NCBI GenBank assembly: GCA_965212505.1
Contig: OZ243123.1
Location: 2,294,001-2,358,000 of the forward strand
Direction: 5' to 3'
From: JAHEKO01 sp965212505
GTDB lineage: Bacteria > Acidobacteriota > Thermoanaerobaculia > Multivoradales > JAHEKO01
Length of the DNA: 64,000 nt
Shown here: piece by piece, positions 25,930 to 34,709 of the stretch
Numbering within the stretch: the first letter of the stretch is position 1
Layout: each line of letters starts with the position of its first letter
Notes under the pieces: generated by a model
Seen by the model: only the letters and a program-made list of their open reading frames with translations
What the model was told of the DNA's origin: nothing
Databases searched by the model: none
Position numbers and translations under genes: made by a program

Positions 25930-27237
25930 CTACTTGATCAAGAGCAGCCGCTCGTTGGCCGGATAGAGCCACTCGACGCCCCTCTCGGTGACGACAGCGT
26001 CGTCTTCCAGCGGAATGCGGACCTTCTTCCCACCCCATTGTGGGTTCGACGTATAGGCGAACAGCTCGATCGAGAGCAGATTTGTAGGATGGAGGGTGTA
26101 GCCGAGACGGGTCGGGTTGAAGAACGCAATCGACGGCCCGATTCCGTGCCCCGAGTTGCCCACCGAGTGGCACCCGATGACGACGTCCGTCACGTCGAGA
26201 TCGTCGCTCGGTTGATTGAACTCGATCCTCCGAAAGCCCGCAGCCTCGAGGGCGGCATAGACCTCCTCGGCAGCCTCTTCGGCGGTCACACCGGGGCGGA
26301 TGGCCCCCTTGATGACCGAACGCGCCTCTTTGCCGCGATCGAAGGCTCGCTGGATCCCCGGCGGCGCCTCGCTCTCGCCCTCGCGCAATACGTAGGCGAT
26401 CCGCTTCATGTCGGTGTAATAGTTCAGAAATCCGACACCCCAGTCGATCATCAAGAGATCGCCCCGTTGGATGATGCGGTCGTTCGAGAGCGCTTCGATG
26501 CCCTGCGGCCCGGTAACGTAAATCGAGGGCAGCCCGAACGAACTGCCGAGCCCCTGCTCGAGCAGTCGATCCATCAGCCACCAGGCGACGTCCTCGAGAG
26601 TGGTGACACCGGGCGTGATCACACGGTTCGAAAACGCCTCTTCGGCCAGGCGCCGCGAAATCTCGCCGGCGTCGGCAAACGCAGCGATTTCACCGGCGAC
26701 CCGTCTGGACCGGAAGTCGGAGACGAGCTTCTCGGCCGGTACGAGACGCGACGCCCACGGTTCGCCGAGGGTCTCGACGATCTGCTCGTAACCGGAGTAG
26801 GAGAGCAGATCGGCCGGTCCGATCGCGCGCGAGATGTTGAGACCAATCCGCTTTGGCGCGCGCTCCTCGACGAAACTCTTGAAATCGGCCACCGGCAGAA
26901 AGTGGTCCCAAGCACCGCTTCCTTCCAGGCGAGGGCCGCCGATACCGAGCGCCACTCGTTCGATGCGCTCTCCGCCTCGGTCCGTGAACACGTAGTAGCC
27001 GTGATCCATGGTGTAGCCGTGGCCGAAGTCAGGATGGAGAGTGCCGTAGTTGGCCTCGCGGATCATCGTGATCCACATGTCGATCTCGTTCTCACGCATG
27101 ACTTCGGGCAGCACGAGATCGAACTTGTCTCGTCGAATCTCGTTCATGCGTTCCCAGCGCAGGCGGGCCTCCTGGGCGGACAGGGTTCCGGCGATCAGCA
27201 GCGCGGCGAGCCACCAGCCGATGAGTCTCTGGATCAT
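25930..27237 (-). CDS. M24 family metallopeptidase (Xaa-Pro aminopeptidase-like), exported
   Basis: A 435-aa protein with a signal peptide (about residues 4-21, ending near SAQEA). An N-terminal creatinase-like domain precedes a pita-bread catalytic domain. Metal-site motifs are LLMIDWGVGFLNYYTDMKR (Asp pair), VIGCHSVGNSGHGIGP (His) and the late EDDAVVTERGVEWLYP (Glu). Some positions differ from canonical PepP, so peptidase activity is likely but not certain. An AGGAGA lies 9 nt before the ATG. The gene follows the SDR gene by 16 nt on the same strand. Confidence 0.85.
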   Translation of the reverse strand: MIQRLIGWWLAALLIAGTLSAQEARLRWERMNEIRRDKFDLVLPEVMRENEIDMWITMIREANYGTLHPDFGHGYTMDHGYYVFTDRGGERIERVALGIGGPRLEGSGAWDHFLPVADFKSFVEERAPKRIGLNISRAIGPADLLSYSGYEQIVETLGEPWASRLVPAEKLVSDFRSRRVAGEIAAFADAGEISRRLAEEAFSNRVITPGVTTLEDVAWWLMDRLLEQGLGSSFGLPSIYVTGPQGIEALSNDRIIQRGDLLMIDWGVGFLNYYTDMKRIAYVLREGESEAPPGIQRAFDRGKEARSVIKGAIRPGVTAEEAAEEVYAALEAAGFRRIEFNQPSDDLDVTDVVIGCHSVGNSGHGIGPSIAFFNPTRLGYTLHPTNLLSIELFAYTSNPQWGGKKVRIPLEDDAVVTERGVEWLYPANERLLLIK

Positions 27238-27253
27238 TCAGTTCTCTCCTGGT

Positions 27254-27931
27254 TCAGACGGTGAGGGAGCCGCCGTTGTCACTCGGGCCAAGCTCCAACA
27301 GGTAGGGCACCGCGGACTCCGCCCAGGCGTCTGGGCTCGGAGAGCTGGCGGCACCGTCTCCCCACGCAGTTCGGAGCATGTCGGTGTCGACCGTGCCCGG
27401 GCTGAGCGCCACGGCGGCCATCCCGGCGGGGAGTTCGGAAGCGAGCGCCCGGGTCATACCTTCGATGGCGAACTTGGTCGCGCAGTAGGGCGCCACTCCC
27501 GGCGAAGTGGAGCGGCCCCAGCCGGAGCTGAAGTTGACGACCACTCCGCGCTGGCGCTCGATCATCGAAGGCAGGAAGGCGCGAATCACCCGATAGGTCC
27601 CGGCCACGTTCACGTCCAGAATCCGGACGAACTCCTCCGCAGGCACCTCCCAGAGCGGCTGTCGCTCGTTGATCAGCGCCGCGTTGTTGATCACCAGATC
27701 CGGAGCGCCGAACCGATCGACGAGACCCGCCGCCCAGTCGTCGACAGCGGGATCGGTGATGTCGACAGCCTGGAAGTCGTGCGGTGCGCCGAGCTCGCTC
27801 GCCAGGCTCTGCTGCGGCGCCTCGCTGCGGCTGCAGCCGAGCACCGTATGGCCGAGCCTCGCCACGCCGAGCGCCATGGCTCTTCCGATCCCCCGGCTCA
27901 CGCCGGTGATGACGACAATTCGGTTCTCCAC
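27254..27931 (-). CDS. Short-chain dehydrogenase/reductase (SDR)
   Basis: A 225-aa classical SDR. The cofactor motif TGVSRGIG is near the N-terminus, NNAAL after strand 4, a Ser in VVNFSSGWG and the catalytic YCATK. The substrate is not predictable. GTG 27931 begins directly before the Rossmann strand (ENRIVVITG), and a TAGACT element ends 10 nt upstream, consistent with a leaderless start. It is the first gene of a two-gene unit with the M24 peptidase. Confidence 0.87.
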   Translation of the reverse strand: MENRIVVITGVSRGIGRAMALGVARLGHTVLGCSRSEAPQQSLASELGAPHDFQAVDITDPAVDDWAAGLVDRFGAPDLVINNAALINERQPLWEVPAEEFVRILDVNVAGTYRVIRAFLPSMIERQRGVVVNFSSGWGRSTSPGVAPYCATKFAIEGMTRALASELPAGMAAVALSPGTVDTDMLRTAWGDGAASSPSPDAWAESAVPYLLELGPSDNGGSLTV

Positions 27932-27941
27932 GGACTCGCGG

Positions 27942-27947
27942 AGTCTA
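27942..27947 (-). promoter_or_regulatory. Putative -10 hexamer TAGACT for the SDR gene
   Basis: On the minus strand TAGACT ends 10 nt before the GTG at 27931. There is no SD between. Confidence 0.42.
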
Positions 27948-27970
27948 TCTGGCCAGAAGCGGTGGCAGGC

Positions 27971-28474
27971 TCAGGAGGCGCGAGTCAAGCTGGTCGAGGC
28001 CGCCAACACCTTCTCGGTCCGCGCCGCTCGGTACGCCTGCATCGCCGCTCGAACCTCAGGGTCCGCGACACCGAGGATCTGTGCCGCCAGCAGCGCCGCG
28101 TTGATCGCTCCCGGCTTGCCGATCGCCAACGTCCCGACCGGCACGCCCGCGGGCATCTGCACCATCGAGAGCAACGAGTCCATGCCCTTGAGCGACTTCG
28201 ACTCGATCGGGATGCCCAAGACCGGACGATCGGTGTGCGCCGCCACAACGCCGGCCAGGTGTGCCGCACCGCCGGCCGCGGCGATGAACACCTCGACTCC
28301 GCTCGCGTCCGCCTCTTCGACGAACTGCTGCAGGGCTGCAGGCGTTCGGTGGGCGGAAAGTGCTCTCACCTCGCTGTCGATTCCCAGCTGGTCGAGGGTG
28401 GCGACACAGTGCTCCATCGTCTCCCAATCGGAGGTCGATCCCATCAGTACGGCAACTCTCGCGGTTCCATTCAC
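27971..28474 (-). CDS. purE: N5-carboxyaminoimidazole ribonucleotide mutase (class I PurE)
   Basis: A 167-aa protein. PurE moves the carboxylate of N5-CAIR to C4 to give CAIR in purine synthesis. The phosphate-binding start VAVLMGSTSDWETM, the SAHRTP motif (catalytic His), FIAAAGGAAHLAGVVAAHT and the late GIPIESKSLKGMDSLLSMVQMPAGVPV are all class I PurE signatures. GTG 28474 is chosen over TTG 28483 because a TAGATT element ends 7 nt before it. No purK is next to it, which is unusual but not rare. Confidence 0.93.
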   Translation of the reverse strand: MNGTARVAVLMGSTSDWETMEHCVATLDQLGIDSEVRALSAHRTPAALQQFVEEADASGVEVFIAAAGGAAHLAGVVAAHTDRPVLGIPIESKSLKGMDSLLSMVQMPAGVPVGTLAIGKPGAINAALLAAQILGVADPEVRAAMQAYRAARTEKVLAASTSLTRAS

Positions 28475-28481
28475 GGCGCGC

Positions 28482-28487
28482 AATCTA
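28482..28487 (-). promoter_or_regulatory. Putative -10 hexamer TAGATT for purE
   Basis: On the minus strand TAGATT ends 7 nt before the GTG at 28474. It overlaps the TAG stop codon of the upstream DUF2784 gene (28485-28487). Confidence 0.45.
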
Positions 28488-28859
28488 GCACAGACTAGCG
28501 CGCCGGCGCCGCAGGAGGAGCCAACCGTAGACGACGACGTTGATCAGCACGACCGCGACGCCCAGAAGCACTTGAATCTCTCGCGTGAGCCCTCCGGGAT
28601 AGAGAATTGGAAGCAGGTAATGTTCGACAAAGCCGCCTTCGTAGCCGTTCTGCCCCGCCGCCGCCCGCAGCCGATTTTCGAGCGGCGTCAACGGGCAGAC
28701 TCCGCCGACTAACTCGATCCCCGCGCCCCAGATGGCGCACGGCAGGTGGATCCACGCGACGCGCGGCCAGCGCAGGGCCGGGAGCGCACCTGCGACCACA
28801 AAGAACACAAACCCGAGGTGACCGACGACCAGGGCGTCGGCGAGCAGGCGATAGATCAT
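28485..28859 (-). CDS. DUF2784 family membrane protein
   Basis: A 124-aa protein with four hydrophobic stretches. The sequence pattern HLGFVFFVVAGALP, then WIHLPCAIWGAGIELVGGVCPLTPLEN, then a GYEGGF...LYPGGLT region, is that of DUF2784. The two cysteines and the CPLTPLEN segment are the conserved core. The function is unknown. It lies between the zinc-ribbon gene and purE on the same strand. Confidence 0.8.
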   Translation of the reverse strand: MIYRLLADALVVGHLGFVFFVVAGALPALRWPRVAWIHLPCAIWGAGIELVGGVCPLTPLENRLRAAAGQNGYEGGFVEHYLLPILYPGGLTREIQVLLGVAVVLINVVVYGWLLLRRRRASLC

Positions 28860-28879
28860 CCGAAACGCCCGGACTCGGT

Positions 28880-29299
28880 CTAGAAGTCGAACAGATCGTC
28901 GAAGGCCGCCTTCGCGTCGCTGGGCGCCACGCCGCTGGAGTCGGACTCGAACTCCTGAACGGTCTTGGGTGCGAAGAGATCGCACGTGTTGCGCTTCGAC
29001 TTGATGGCGATGCGTTCTTCGATCGGCTGGCGGCACTCGTTGGGAGCCGAGCTGTCGAAGTAGGTGCAGTTCGTACAGCTGTGGAGATCAGACCCGCAGG
29101 AGGCGCAGGTCGCATCGAGCGCCACCTCCTGGAGATCGAGCACCTTCTCGCCGCAGCGCGAGCACTTGAACCGCGTTGCCGTCGGCTTCCCGAGCCCCCG
29201 ACCCCGGGGGCCCTCCCGAGGGGTCCGCGGGGCCGATCTCGAGCTGCGCTCGTTGCGGCGATCGTCCTGGTAGCCCTGCTGTCGGTACTTGGGCGACAT
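28880..29299 (-). CDS. Small zinc-ribbon protein of unknown function
   Basis: A 139-aa protein. After a basic, low-complexity N-terminus (about residues 1-42) there are two CxxC pairs, FKCSRCGEKV and ATCASCGSDL, forming a zinc ribbon. Then come CTNCTYFD, NECRQP and NTCDLF, giving four more Cys that could bind a second metal. The C-terminus is acidic (AFDDLFDF). I do not recognise a named family; nucleic-acid or protein binding is plausible. TATAAC lies 8 nt before the ATG, so the message may be leaderless. Confidence 0.72.
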   Translation of the reverse strand: MSPKYRQQGYQDDRRNERSSRSAPRTPREGPRGRGLGKPTATRFKCSRCGEKVLDLQEVALDATCASCGSDLHSCTNCTYFDSSAPNECRQPIEERIAIKSKRNTCDLFAPKTVQEFESDSSGVAPSDAKAAFDDLFDF

Positions 29300-29307
29300 C
29301 CCACACG

Positions 29308-29313
29308 GTTATA
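29308..29313 (-). promoter_or_regulatory. Putative -10 hexamer TATAAC for the zinc-ribbon gene
   Basis: On the minus strand TATAAC, five of six matches to TATAAT, ends 8 nt before the ATG at 29299. It is in the 187-bp divergent spacer shared with the AttEFGH-like operon. Confidence 0.48.
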
Positions 29314-29486
29314 CCACCGGCTCACATAGGGGGCGGCGCCGGGTCGACGAGACGCTCGTCCTGCTGCAACCCTCTGGCGCGAGGCGGCGAAGATCCGCTT
29401 GTACCCGTAGCTCCTCGGACAGCTCGGAGACCGAGCGGCCACCCGCAAGACGTGTGGTAGGAAGACAGCCCCTTCGAACCGAACGC

Positions 29487-30200
29487 ATGCCCCCTACCCA
29501 AACCAAGCGCCCCCTGATCGAGCTCCGCTCGCTCTCGAAGTCCTATCTCGAGGCGGGGACCGAGCACTCAGTGTTGGAGTCGGCCGACGCCACCGTGCAA
29601 GAGGGCCAGGTCATCGTTCTGCTAGGACGTAGCGGCAGTGGCAAGTCGACGGTGCTCAACCTGCTGAGCGGCATCGACCTTCCGACGTCGGGCCAGGTGT
29701 TGATCGATGGGGTCGACCTGGGGGCCCTCTCCGAACGCGAACGAACCCTCTTCCGACGGCGGCGTGTCGGATTTGTATTCCAGTCCTTCAATCTGATCCC
29801 AACGCTCACCGTCGAAGAGAACCTGCTCCTGCCGGTCGAGCTCAAGCGCCGCCCAGGACCGGAAGACCTCGATCGCATCGCCGAGCTCCTCGAGGGCGTG
29901 GGTCTCGCCAACCGAAGTCGCAGCTTCCCGGATCGTCTGTCGGGTGGGGAGCGTCAGCGCGTGGCCATCGCTCGAGCTCTCGTCCACGATCCCGACCTGC
30001 TCCTCGCCGATGAGCCGACCGGCAACCTCGATCTCGAGACCGGTCTCGAAGTTCTCGACCTGCTCGATCGGCTCACCCGCCGTGCCGGCAAGACCATGGT
30101 GATGGCGACCCACAGCGCGCAGGTGGTCGGAGTCGCCGACCGCATTTTGGCGATCGAGGAGCGTCGTCTGGTCGAGCGAGCGCGGTCGGAGGAGGCGTGA
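29487..30200 (+). CDS. ABC transporter ATP-binding protein of an AttEFGH-like system
   Basis: A 237-aa ATPase. Walker A GRSGSGKST is near residue 53, the Q-loop in FVFQSFN, the signature LSGGERQR, and Walker B LLLADEPTGNLD. It belongs to the LolD/MacB group that works with FtsX permeases. The ATG at 29487 starts the family-like sequence. The gene overlaps the permease by 4 nt (GTGA). The order ATPase, large FtsX permease, lipocalin-like lipoprotein is that of AttEFGH-type loci of Gram-negative bacteria, with the two permeases fused into one here. Confidence 0.88.
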   Translation: MPPTQTKRPLIELRSLSKSYLEAGTEHSVLESADATVQEGQVIVLLGRSGSGKSTVLNLLSGIDLPTSGQVLIDGVDLGALSERERTLFRRRRVGFVFQSFNLIPTLTVEENLLLPVELKRRPGPEDLDRIAELLEGVGLANRSRSFPDRLSGGERQRVAIARALVHDPDLLLADEPTGNLDLETGLEVLDLLDRLTRRAGKTMVMATHSAQVVGVADRILAIEERRLVERARSEEA

Positions 30201-32740
30201 GCCCACTCCTCCGCCGCCTGAGCCGCCGCCACTTCCTGCATCACCCCTGGCAGGCACTCCTGGCGATTGTCGGCGTCAGCCTCGGCGTCGCGGTCGTCGT
30301 ATCGATCGATCTCGCCAACGGCAGTGCTCTCCGAGCCTTCGAGCTCTCCTCGGAAGCGGTCACGGGGAAAGCCACCCACCGAATCGTCGGAGGCCCTGCC
30401 GGGCTCCCCGAAGAGATCTTCACAACTCTGCGCGCCGACCTCCACATCCGGCCATCAGCACCGGTCGTCGCCGGCTACGTCTCCCTGCAAGCGGACCCGA
30501 CGAGGACACTTCAACTGCTCGGGCTCGACCCGTTCAGTGAAGCCGGCTTCCGAAGCTACCTCGAGCGTGGCAGCTCGGACCTCGACGTTGCGCACCTCTT
30601 GACCGTCCCGGGGGCGGTGTGGGCAACCCCGCGAACCGCTCGTCAGCTCGGCCTGTCTCCGGGGGACAGCTTCTCTCTCGACTTTGCGGGCCGAGGCCGC
30701 GAGGTCGAGCTGGCCGGGCTGCTCACTCCGCACGACCTCCGGGAGGAGTCGCTGGCTGACGTCCTGGTCACGGACATTTCCACCGCCCAGGAGATCCTCG
30801 AGACCGAAGGGCGCCTGACCCGAATCGAGCTGATCCTGCCGCCGGGCGACCCTCGAGTGAGCACCGTGGCCGAAGCCCTGCCCACCGGCGCACGCTTGGA
30901 GGCGGTCGGCGGCGCCGCATCGACCGCTCGAGACATGACCGGCGCCTTTCGAATAAATCTGCAGGCACTCAGTCTGCTGGCGCTCCTGTGCGGCACCTTC
31001 CTGATCTACAACACGGTGACCTTCGCAGTAGTTCAGCGGCGTTCGCTATTCGGGCGACTCCGGGCTCTCGGTGTCACGCGTCGGGAGATTGTCTCTCTGG
31101 TACTCGGCGAGGCGCTGGCCATCGGCCTCGTCGGCGCGGCACTCGGACTCGCAGGCGGGGTGCTCCTCGGCAGAAGTCTGGTGGTTCAGGTCACTCGGAC
31201 GATCAACGACCTCTATTTCTCGGTCGCCGTGCTCGATCTGGCGCTCGACCCGTGGCTGCTAGCGAAGGGCGCCGCGCTGGGTGTCGGGGCCTCGGTGGTC
31301 GGCGCCCTCGCCCCAGCTGTAGAGGCGATGTCGAGTTCGGCCCGCTCGGCCCTCGACCGCGCCGAACTGGAAGGGCGAGCGCGTCGAGCGGTCGCCCGCG
31401 CCAGCGGCGTCGGCCTGACGCTGCTCATCGCCGGAGTCGCCCTACTCGCCTGGCCCGCAAGAAGCCTCGCTTGGAGCTTCCTCGGCCTGTTTGCCCTCAT
31501 GGTCGGCTTTGCGTTGATGACACCCGCCGCCACCCGCCTGCTCGTCGGGCTTCTGACTCCGCTGGCCGGGAAACTCTTCGGACAGCTGGGGCGCATCAGC
31601 GGTCGAGGAGTCGTCGCGGCACTGAGTCGAACCGCGGTCGCGGTCAGCGCCCTGATGATCGCCGTCTCGGTGATCATCGGCATCGACGTAATGGTCCGGA
31701 GCTTCCGGGACACGGTCACCAGCTGGCTCGAATATTCGCTGCCGGCGGATCTGTACATCGCCGCCGGTGCCGCCCCCACCAGCGGCCTCGCAGGGGTGCG
31801 TCCGCGCTTCGACCAGGCGTTTGTAGACGACCTGGCGAGCCTCCCGGAGATCGACGGTATGAGCACGCTACGTCAGACGACAGCGGTGGCAAACGGTGTC
31901 GAGACCCGGCTGATCGCGGTGGACCTCGATACTCGATCGTTCGACTCCTTCGCCTTCAAATTCGGGAATCCGAGTGAAATCTGGCCCTCGTACACTGCGG
32001 GTGAGAGCGCCATCGTCTCGGAGCCGTACGCAACTCGGACCGGAGCGACCGTAGGCTCGACCCTGCATTTCGACACGCCCCAAGGCCCCCGGAGTTGGCC
32101 GATCATCGGCGTCTACTTCGACTATGCCTCGGAGCTCGGCGCCGTCACCATCTCGCGAGGCGCCTACATCCGGGCCTGGGGCGACACGTCGGTCACGGCG
32201 ATCTCCGTTCGCGCGGCTCCGGGAATCGACGTCGAGGACCTCACGCGAGTGATTCGTACCTCCCACCCGAGCCGGAACCTGCTCCTCCGCTCGAACATTG
32301 CCATCCGAGCGGAGTCGCTCGAGGTCTTCGATCGGACGTTCATGATTACGGCGACGTTGCGTTGGCTGGCGACGTTGGTTGCCTTTGTCGGCGTGCTGAG
32401 CGCGTTGATGGCGCTGCAGCTCGAAAGGTCTCGCGAGATCGGCGTGCTGCGGGCCCAGGGCCTGACCCCTGCGCAGGTCTGGGGCCTGGTCTGTAGTCAG
32501 ACTGGGCTCATGGGTCTGATCGCAGGCCTGCTCGCGATGCCGGTCGGAATCGCCACGGCGGCGGTGATGATCTACGTCATCAATCGACGCGCCTTCGGTT
32601 GGACACTCCAGATGCAACTCGATCCAGAGCCGTTCTGGCTCGCCCTGGCGATCGCCATCGGCGCCTCTCTGCTTGCGGGGGCCTACCCTGCCTATCGGAT
32701 GGCTCGAACCTCTCCCGCCGAGGCGCTCCGTTCCGAATGA
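30197..32740 (+). CDS. FtsX-type ABC permease with two FtsX domains (AttF-AttG-like fusion)
   Basis: An 847-aa inner-membrane protein. It has an N-terminal helix (about residues 20-40), a periplasmic domain, a first FtsX domain (about 260-400, with RRSLFGRLRALGVTRREI), a central pair of helices (about 400-445), a second helix plus periplasmic domain (about 480-710), and a second FtsX domain ending the protein (LERSREIGVLRAQGLTPAQ). This is the ten-helix plan of bacteriocin/lipid-type FtsX permeases. It overlaps both neighbours by 4 nt. Confidence 0.87.
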   Translation: MSPLLRRLSRRHFLHHPWQALLAIVGVSLGVAVVVSIDLANGSALRAFELSSEAVTGKATHRIVGGPAGLPEEIFTTLRADLHIRPSAPVVAGYVSLQADPTRTLQLLGLDPFSEAGFRSYLERGSSDLDVAHLLTVPGAVWATPRTARQLGLSPGDSFSLDFAGRGREVELAGLLTPHDLREESLADVLVTDISTAQEILETEGRLTRIELILPPGDPRVSTVAEALPTGARLEAVGGAASTARDMTGAFRINLQALSLLALLCGTFLIYNTVTFAVVQRRSLFGRLRALGVTRREIVSLVLGEALAIGLVGAALGLAGGVLLGRSLVVQVTRTINDLYFSVAVLDLALDPWLLAKGAALGVGASVVGALAPAVEAMSSSARSALDRAELEGRARRAVARASGVGLTLLIAGVALLAWPARSLAWSFLGLFALMVGFALMTPAATRLLVGLLTPLAGKLFGQLGRISGRGVVAALSRTAVAVSALMIAVSVIIGIDVMVRSFRDTVTSWLEYSLPADLYIAAGAAPTSGLAGVRPRFDQAFVDDLASLPEIDGMSTLRQTTAVANGVETRLIAVDLDTRSFDSFAFKFGNPSEIWPSYTAGESAIVSEPYATRTGATVGSTLHFDTPQGPRSWPIIGVYFDYASELGAVTISRGAYIRAWGDTSVTAISVRAAPGIDVEDLTRVIRTSHPSRNLLLRSNIAIRAESLEVFDRTFMITATLRWLATLVAFVGVLSALMALQLERSREIGVLRAQGLTPAQVWGLVCSQTGLMGLIAGLLAMPVGIATAAVMIYVINRRAFGWTLQMQLDPEPFWLALAIAIGASLLAGAYPAYRMARTSPAEALRSE

Positions 32741-33858
32741 TGCTTCGAATTCTGTTTGTCTCGCTCCTGGCACTGCTCCTGGGCGGTTGCGGCGATGCGC
32801 CACCTCAGAAGGCACCCCAACCTCTACGTGTCAGCGACATGCTCGGTGGCGCGGTTACGGAGGGCTTCGCGCAGGCTGTCGAGCCGCGCGACTTCCGCTT
32901 TCCGCTCGATCACGGGCCACACGAGCCCTTCCGAACGGAATGGTGGTACTACACCGGCAATCTGAGCGGCGGTGACGGCCGCCGCTACGGATACCAGCTC
33001 ACATTCTTCAAAACAGCGCTGACCCCCGATCGCCTCGAGAGATCCTCGCGCTGGGGCGCGGACCGAGTCTTCATGGCTCACTTCGCCGTCACCGACGTGA
33101 GTGCAGATCAATTCGTCGCGCACGAGCGCTTCGCGCGCGGCGCCGCCGGCTTGGCGGGCGCCCAGGCCAAACCCTTTCGCGTCTGGCTCGAGGGCTGGTC
33201 CGCCGAAGCCAGCGACACGGGCATGCGGCTTCGAGCCGCCGACCAGGGAGCGGCGATCGATCTCGAGCTCGCCCTTGGCAAGCCGGCGGTCCTCCAAGGA
33301 GACGAGGGCTTGAGCCGCAAAGGCTCTACGCCGGGAAACGCCTCGTACTACTACTCGCACACCCGTATGCCGACCCGAGGCCGCCTCAGCGTCGATGGAC
33401 GGACGATCGAGGTCGAAGGTGCGAGCTGGATGGACCGCGAATGGAGTACGAGCGTGCTCGAGGAGGGCCAGATCGGTTGGGACTGGTTCTCGCTTCAGCT
33501 CGACGACGGTCGCGACCTCATGATCTACCAGATTCGACGCGACGGAGGGACAGCAGACGTGCACAGCGCGGGTCGCCTGGTTGCCGCCGACGGCACCTCG
33601 ACCCCTCTACCGCCGTCCACCTGGACGCTCCGCACGACCGCCACGTGGACGAGCCCGACCACCGGCACGACCTATCCAGCGGCCTGGACGTTGAAGCTGC
33701 CCGAAGCGGCACTGGAGCTCGAGATCGTGCCGCTGGTTGCTGACCAGGAGATGGCTCACACCTTCCGCTACTGGGAGGGCGCGGTCGAATTTCGAGATCT
33801 GCACGACCCCGACCTCAGAGGCTTCGGCTACGCTGAGCTCACCGGCTACGACGACTAG
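32737..33858 (+). CDS. AttH/CrtC-like lipocalin-fold lipoprotein
   Basis: A 373-aa lipoprotein with signal and lipobox LLLGGC (Cys near residue 18). The mature part has the AttH/carotenoid 1,2-hydratase-like double-lipocalin fold: EWWYYTGNLSGGDGRRYGYQLTFFK, ASWMDREWSTSVLEEGQIGWDWFSLQLDDG and late HTFRYWEGAVEF. Homologues near ABC transporters are thought to carry hydrophobic ligands; CrtC enzymatic activity is not implied. It starts with an ATGA overlap on the permease and ends 4 nt inside the convergent cyclase gene. Confidence 0.85.
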   Translation: MMLRILFVSLLALLLGGCGDAPPQKAPQPLRVSDMLGGAVTEGFAQAVEPRDFRFPLDHGPHEPFRTEWWYYTGNLSGGDGRRYGYQLTFFKTALTPDRLERSSRWGADRVFMAHFAVTDVSADQFVAHERFARGAAGLAGAQAKPFRVWLEGWSAEASDTGMRLRAADQGAAIDLELALGKPAVLQGDEGLSRKGSTPGNASYYYSHTRMPTRGRLSVDGRTIEVEGASWMDREWSTSVLEEGQIGWDWFSLQLDDGRDLMIYQIRRDGGTADVHSAGRLVAADGTSTPLPPSTWTLRTTATWTSPTTGTTYPAAWTLKLPEAALELEIVPLVADQEMAHTFRYWEGAVEFRDLHDPDLRGFGYAELTGYDD

Positions 33859-34709
33859 CCCGGCGACGGCACGACCGACACCTCGGGCACCAGGGCGACG
33901 ATTCGCACGGGGCCGCCGGAACCGCCGCCGATCTTCATCGGGAGCGCGATCACCCAGGCGCCGACTGCCGGGAGCTCCTCGAGCCCCGTCAGGTTTTCGA
34001 GCCCAGGTACGTTTGCCTCGTTGGCGATCCGGTGCACAATGAAGTCGCGCGACGGTCCGTGGTCGATGCTTGCCGTGTCGACTCCCAACACGCTGACCCG
34101 CCGGGTCTCGACCAGGTGGCGCGTCGCCTCCCCACCGAAGGACGGGAAGTGCAGATTCGAGGCGTCGCCGGGAGTGTCGTCGCCGAGATAGGCAGCCGCG
34201 TCGGGCCAGCGTGCGCTCCAACCGGTCCGGAGGAGCACGATCGCACCCGCCGGCACGTCGCCGTGCCGCTCCTCCCACGCCGTCACGTCCTCGAGTGACA
34301 GCCGATAGTCGGCGTCGGCCACCGCTCGCTCGGTGACGTCGAGCACAACCGCAGGACCGATGAGCCGTTCCAGCGGCACCTGGTCGGTCGTCCAACGATC
34401 TGCGGCAAAGTGGATCGGAGCGTCGAGGTGGGTCCCGCCGTGCTCGGGCGTCGACAGGGCGTTGGCCGCGTAGAAGAAGCCCGCATCGGTCTCTCCGTAA
34501 GCAAGCTGCTCGAGCTCGAACTCAGAGGGCGACGTCGGCCAGTAGACGGTGTCCTCATCGTAGGTGTGGGTGAGATCCACGAGCCGATAGTTGGTGAGGT
34601 CGATCGGCCCTGGCGGGGCGACGTTTGTCCTCTCGCCGCCCGGCTCGGGTGCCGAGCAGGCCAGGGCGATCGAAACGATGGCCAACACCACGAGGTCGCT
34701 ACTCCTCAT
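33855..34709 (-). CDS. Cyclase family lipoprotein (kynurenine formamidase-like metal hydrolase)
   Basis: A 284-aa lipoprotein: signal and lipobox IALAC (Cys18). The catalytic core HGGTHLDAPIHF is the HxGTHxDxPxH metal-binding motif of the cyclase/KynB superfamily, and LTHTYDEDTVYWP is the usual start of the fold. The substrate is not known; KynB-type amide hydrolysis is one option. The start codon lies inside the 3' end of the S9 peptidase gene (11-nt overlap), so they share a transcript. Confidence 0.85.
   Translation of the reverse strand: MRSSDLVVLAIVSIALACSAPEPGGERTNVAPPGPIDLTNYRLVDLTHTYDEDTVYWPTSPSEFELEQLAYGETDAGFFYAANALSTPEHGGTHLDAPIHFAADRWTTDQVPLERLIGPAVVLDVTERAVADADYRLSLEDVTAWEERHGDVPAGAIVLLRTGWSARWPDAAAYLGDDTPGDASNLHFPSFGGEATRHLVETRRVSVLGVDTASIDHGPSRDFIVHRIANEANVPGLENLTGLEELPAVGAWVIALPMKIGGGSGGPVRIVALVPEVSVVPSPG

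Noticed and set aside
25789..27264. 491-aa open frame antisense to the M24 peptidase
   Set aside because: No family features and a composition typical of high-GC mirror frames; the peptidase on the other strand has clear motifs.
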